DNA from: Bacilli bacterium
GTDB taxonomy: Bacteria > Bacillota_I > Bacilli_A > RF39 > UBA660
DNA: 21,117 nt
Reading direction: 5' to 3'
Assembly (NCBI GenBank): GCA_900758895.1
Contig: CAAETG010000130.1
Location: forward strand, 1-21,117
Numbering within the stretch: position 1 is the stretch's first letter; each line of letters starts with the position of its first letter. The notes beneath the pieces were generated by a model. The model made no database searches and had not been told where the DNA came from. It saw only the letters and a program-made list of their open reading frames with translations. Shown piece after piece: positions 21,117 through 21,117 of the stretch. A program made the position numbers and the translations under genes.

Positions 21117-21117
21117 A

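Larger units (their letters stand above)
1..21117. mobile_element. Interior of a Tn1549/CTn4-type integrative conjugative element with resistance cargo
   Basis: The window holds a colinear conjugation set (MOBP relaxase, PcfB, ArdC-like, VirD4, Maff2/VirB2-like, VirB6, PrgI, VirB4, CHAP hydrolase). This matches the known order in Tn1549 and C. difficile CTn4-type elements (the CD1108, CD1110, CD1112 and CD1115 families). Accessory genes flank it on both sides. No integrase, excisionase, replication gene, oriT or attachment site was recognised, so both ends lie outside. A plasmid carrying the same transfer module cannot be excluded. Confidence 0.75.

Noticed and set aside
1..21117. CRISPR arrays, tRNA or rRNA genes, insertion sequences
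   Set aside because: No regularly spaced repeats, no cloverleaf-like GC-rich blocks and no transposase motifs were seen.

Overview
This is an AT-rich window (about 30% G+C by eye) in which every convincing gene lies on the minus strand. Gene order runs from base 21117 down to base 1. The codon bias, strong GGAGG ribosome binding sites, sigma-A-type promoters and gene families point to a low-GC gut Firmicute (Clostridia or Erysipelotrichia). The window is the interior of an integrative and conjugative element of the Tn1549 / Clostridioides difficile CTn4 type carrying antibiotic-resistance cargo. No integrase, origin of transfer or element end was recognised.

Right edge (21117-20289): a fragment of an upstream gene, an 84-residue unknown protein, and a small membrane protein with an HEYGH zinc-metallopeptidase motif, closed by an intrinsic terminator. 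Next, 20202-19077 is a self-contained unit: a consensus promoter, a C45-family (penicillin acyltransferase-like) Ntn hydrolase, and a terminator.

Conjugation operon (19063-6508), transcribed as one tightly packed unit: MOBP relaxase, PcfB-like accessory protein, ArdC-like ssDNA-binding protein, a 68-residue protein, VirD4 coupling ATPase, Maff2/VirB2-like pilin candidate, VirB6, four small uncharacterised proteins (one strongly acidic), PrgI, VirB4, and a membrane-anchored CHAP peptidoglycan hydrolase. The relaxase processes DNA, VirD4 delivers it, and VirB4, VirB6, PrgI, the pilin candidate and the hydrolase form the envelope channel. Several starts here are non-ATG: TTG for VirB6 and the hydrolase, GTG for PrgI, and apparently ATT for the relaxase.

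Boundary (6507-6153): terminator, three inverted repeats, and a near-consensus promoter with a perfect dyad over its -10 box. The dyad is a good candidate operator for the PadR regulator encoded downstream.

Cargo (6152-1): VOC-family protein, PadR regulator, tet(44)-type ribosomal protection protein, two small two-helix membrane proteins, an Erm 23S rRNA methyltransferase, an Lsa/CplR-type ABC-F ribosome protection protein, and the start of an SRPBCC-domain protein. Together these predict resistance to tetracyclines, macrolides, lincosamides, streptogramins and pleuromutilins. tet(44) and erm have no room for the leader peptides that usually control such genes, so the PadR-type promoter may control much of the array. 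A family of short related intergenic inverted repeats sits at six junctions among the cargo genes on both sides of the conjugation operon and was not seen inside it. This is the most unusual structure in the window.
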